DNA from: an uncultured Chlorobiaceae bacterium
GTDB taxonomy: Bacteria; Bacteroidota; Chlorobiia; Chlorobiales; Chlorobiaceae
Length of the DNA: 64,000 bases
Direction of reading: 5' to 3'
NCBI GenBank assembly: GCA_903994455.1
Contig: CAJEXI010000002.1
Location: 19,767 to 83,766 of the forward strand
How positions within the stretch are numbered: the stretch's first letter is position 1; every line of letters begins with the position of its first letter. Both the position numbers and the translations under genes were made by a program. Under the pieces are notes generated by a model. The model saw nothing but the letters and a program-made list of their open reading frames with translations, made no database searches and had not been told where the DNA came from. This document shows, piece by piece, positions 61,372-64,000 of this stretch.

Positions 61372-64000
61372 TCAGCTTACAGACTCACCATTGCGGGTAT
61401 CCCGTTTCCAGGTCAAAGCATTCATACCTCGACCATCTCTCCAGCACACACCCTCAGCTCGGCGCCAAGTCGCGTAAGAATTAACACCACTTGGCCACAC
61501 ATTCCTCTCTGAAATCATAACAGTCAGAAACGTGTACTCACTACCAAGAATTTCATCAACTTTATCCATTCTCAGAAGACAAACTGTTCCGCCTTCTTCA
61601 CCCTTAAACTCTCGAAATACAATTTCATCATTCTTGTCACGCCATACTCCCGTATACGCAAGATCAGCACACAAATTAAGCTCTTGGGCAACCCAAGTAG
61701 ATGGAAGGTGGGTTGAATACCCTTCTGTTAGAGAAGAATCTAAATGCGATTCCCAAACAAAGCGTGCAACCAACTTGGCAAAACCAAGCCCGGTAGGAAG
61801 CGACCAGCTATCAAAAAGCAATTTCTCCTGATTCCATATATTCCGCCATGGCGCTTCATGAAGAAAAGCTGCGTCGGTAACCTCTGATATAGCCCAATCC
61901 ACGCTGTCGATTTCTGCTTTGGTTTTGAAATTTAACGCTACATCCCTGATGTCAGTTGACTTCACCATTACTGTCGCAAGAAATCGAAACTCCTGCATAC
62001 GTAAATCGTGTTCACCAACACACTCTCCATCATAGTTCTCGGTTTTCGATTGGTGCTCATAAAGAACGACCCACTTTACTCCATCCGCATCGGCTCTGAA
62101 TGGCAATGTCTTAAGGTTCGTCACAGGATCCTTTTCGAATGGCCAAACCGTTAATCGGTCTTCCTCAACCTGGTCCAAAATAATCCAGGGATCAAATACC
62201 CAGCTATTAAGAGTTGGAGAAACAGGCGCATGACTCGCCTTCTCTTCAATAATTGTTGGATCAATGTCGCGCCAGAAACCAAGATCAAGTGGATTTGCAT
62301 AAGGCTTGGGAAGACTTCCAAACTCCCCTTTAATCCAGTAGTTGTCAGCCAATCTGCTTAACAGTTCTTCGAGAGCAAGCCATTGGTACTTCTTGCCGAT
62401 GCGTTCAACACTTGGTCGATCACGATGATGGTGTCCCATTTGGTCATGATCATGCTCAAACCTTTTTCTTGTCCAACCATATTCATAAGCTCGCTTCGCA
62501 ACCCAAAGCTTTATCTCATTTATGTCAAATATTCTCTTTTCTGTACCGCCATGCCTGCGCTCGTAGAGATACGAAGCGGCATCAGTTTTCAAGCGCTTTG
62601 CTTCATCATCAGACAAAAGTTTCAAAAAGGATTTTTCGGCAAATGCCAAATCTGTATTCCAAGTGTCGATTTGTTTCTGGGTTGGTTTTTCCTGTATTTT
62701 TCCTACTGCTGGAGATACTATACCATACCTGTATGGGTTCAGATTCGCTGTTTTTTCAAGTCTCTCAAATGCCTGCATTCGTTCCGGATCATGGCCGACA
62801 ACTTCGTTCTCGAATGCTCTGGCTTTTTGTTCGTCAGATAAGGGAACGACCTGATCCAGAGGAACACAGAGATAGTGTCTAACTCGTGGCTCAATTTCAT
62901 ACCTTGAAAAATCCCCTAAAAATGACGTGGTTGAACGAACAATTTCTTCACCACCAGCCATCTTTGCAATCTCGTTGAGCTGCTCTTCAGAAACGGAAAA
63001 AAGCGGTTTCTTCGATTTGTACGGCGGTTTGCAAAGTACGAAATTTACCGCGCTCGGCAGTAGAGATAGACAGGATGCAAGTTCAATAATACCAAACGCA
63101 TAGTCACGCAACAATATCCCGAATGGCGGTGCACCATCCTTGAAAATTTGATCAAAGGTTGCTGCTGAGTATTGCCTCAATCGATCTGGATCGGGTCGGA
63201 GGCAGCAGGAAGCATAGGCCGCAGCCAGCAACCTCTCAAGAATATACAAATCGTCAACGTCGACGAATCTGTTCAGCAGTTTAGGGAAAATATCGTCGTT
63301 GGCTAACAGGATGTTGACCAACGCCTTGGTTGATTTATCGCGAATAGCTCGGTTCGTAGATGTGAATAGCCAGCAAAGAACCAAGGCAGCAAGAAACTGG
63401 TTTTCAGAATTGGTACATGGAGCTTTTCCGATTCGACACCACTCAATTAATACACCGACACTGGATTCCGCATCATCGGCTTGCGCGTTAACCCAGGTCG
63501 TCCAGAGAGAATCACGATCCGGTAGATTTTGCTTTTGCAAGTTTCTGTGAAGCAGCTCGGCATTCCACGGATGATCAGCGGAAACTGCAACTTGCAACAA
63601 TAGTTCGAGAGGCTCTGGATTTCTATATCTGAAATCATTGAGCAGTTCAAGCGTCCGGTCGGTAAATGCTGAGCGGTCCCGCCACCTCACGCTTTCCGCA
63701 AATATTTGGTGAATATCCCAATCATTCCACCATTTTTCGGCACCTCCCGGAAGCGCGTCAACCAACTCTGTTTTGAACTTTTCTGGTAAAACGACGGCCA
63801 ATGCATCTATGAGACCACGCCATTCCCATGCGAAACGATCTCCTTCTACGCAGAACCCCAAAGGGCCACTCTTATCGAACAAGTTATCAGCCTTCTCGAC
63901 CTCCTTAAGCGAATGCTCCGCCATGAGAAAGTCTTGAAATCGCTGAAAACTGAATCGTACGATATCTTCTTCTGAAACATCGTTGAATGACGGATTGGGA
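61372..64000 (-). CDS. Large defence-type protein, C-terminal part (probably STAND/NACHT ATPase); start beyond window
   Basis: The frame is open from the right edge of the window (64000) to the stop at 61372: ~875 visible residues. An ATG at 63924 exists, but the frame continues upstream as SFNDVSEEDIVRFSFQRFQD before FLMAEHSL. R-F-x-F-x-R-F-x-D-x-L is the winged-helix segment that follows the ATPase in many STAND/NACHT defence proteins, so the ATPase should lie outside. The visible part is helical and repeat-like at first, then has GWTRKRFEHDHDQMG and RDRPSVERIGKKYQWLALEE (an E-R-I-G-K-K-Y-Q-W motif seen in such proteins), then a beta-rich end with no domain I can name. It is consistent with a phage sensor or effector; not proven. 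Confidence 0.6.
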   Translation of the reverse strand, partial: PNPSFNDVSEEDIVRFSFQRFQDFLMAEHSLKEVEKADNLFDKSGPLGFCVEGDRFAWEWRGLIDALAVVLPEKFKTELVDALPGGAEKWWNDWDIHQIFAESVRWRDRSAFTDRTLELLNDFRYRNPEPLELLLQVAVSADHPWNAELLHRNLQKQNLPDRDSLWTTWVNAQADDAESSVGVLIEWCRIGKAPCTNSENQFLAALVLCWLFTSTNRAIRDKSTKALVNILLANDDIFPKLLNRFVDVDDLYILERLLAAAYASCCLRPDPDRLRQYSAATFDQIFKDGAPPFGILLRDYAFGIIELASCLSLLPSAVNFVLCKPPYKSKKPLFSVSEEQLNEIAKMAGGEEIVRSTTSFLGDFSRYEIEPRVRHYLCVPLDQVVPLSDEQKARAFENEVVGHDPERMQAFERLEKTANLNPYRYGIVSPAVGKIQEKPTQKQIDTWNTDLAFAEKSFLKLLSDDEAKRLKTDAASYLYERRHGGTEKRIFDINEIKLWVAKRAYEYGWTRKRFEHDHDQMGHHHRDRPSVERIGKKYQWLALEELLSRLADNYWIKGEFGSLPKPYANPLDLGFWRDIDPTIIEEKASHAPVSPTLNSWVFDPWIILDQVEEDRLTVWPFEKDPVTNLKTLPFRADADGVKWVVLYEHQSKTENYDGECVGEHDLRMQEFRFLATVMVKSTDIRDVALNFKTKAEIDSVDWAISEVTDAAFLHEAPWRNIWNQEKLLFDSWSLPTGLGFAKLVARFVWESHLDSSLTEGYSTHLPSTWVAQELNLCADLAYTGVWRDKNDEIVFREFKGEEGGTVCLLRMDKVDEILGSEYTFLTVMISERNVWPSGVNSYATWRRAEGVCWRDGRGMNALTWKRDTRNGESVS

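Noticed and set aside
1..64000. tRNA, rRNA, CRISPR arrays or a replication origin
   Set aside because: Looked for by eye (T-loop-like motifs, repeat-spacer patterns, DnaA-box clusters) and none was convincing; a covariance-model scan would be needed to exclude a tRNA.

Overview
The window looks like a green sulfur bacterium (Chlorobiaceae, Chlorobium/Pelodictyon-like). This is inferred from the protein style and gene set: giant secreted repeat proteins, AAA-ATPase/PDDEXK and Rpn-type accessory genes, and a rubredoxin-FMN glutamate-synthase-like protein. It was not tested by any search. No rRNA, tRNA or CRISPR array was recognised.

Bases 1-41.6 kb are a surface-protein cluster, nearly all on the minus strand. 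It holds a lectin-type protein cut by the left edge, three paralogues with one delta-60 propeller plus a GH16 glycanase domain, a 2361-residue protein with four propellers, and a ~4,700-residue giant combining FG-GAP propellers, CARDB domains, an RHS/YD core and adhesin-like domains. Every delta-60 or FG-GAP block contains exactly seven repeats with a split closing strand, which predicts nine seven-bladed propellers. All five complete proteins lack a signal peptide and end in a dockerin-like pair followed by a shared tail of the form GDVNGSW.A. Several share a conserved ~200-base leader. Rpn-type and AAA-ATPase/PDDEXK genes, a decayed toxin-antitoxin pair, transposase remnants and remnants of further surface genes lie between them.

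Bases 42.2-45.6 kb are ordinary plus-strand metabolic genes: a radical SAM protein, an iron alcohol dehydrogenase, and a rubredoxin/FMN glutamate-synthase-like oxidoreductase.

Bases 45.7-64 kb are a defence and toxin-antitoxin island in a state of rearrangement. Apparently intact units are AbrB/PIN, an AAA/DUF4143 ATPase, a RelE/XRE pair, RloAB, VapBC and AbiE. Around them lie fragments of the same few genes: a YhcG-type (DUF1016) nuclease, an AbrB antitoxin, a RelB-like antitoxin and a DUF4143 ATPase. Most striking is a YgjP-type metallopeptidase. It is intact at 58.9-59.5 kb, and its 3' end recurs in at least four more places plus one very short copy, always in the same orientation and ending at the same stop codon, so that the copies bracket the cassettes. 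The right end holds the C-terminal part of a type I restriction HsdR and the C-terminal part of a large protein, probably a STAND/NACHT-type defence ATPase, that runs off the window.
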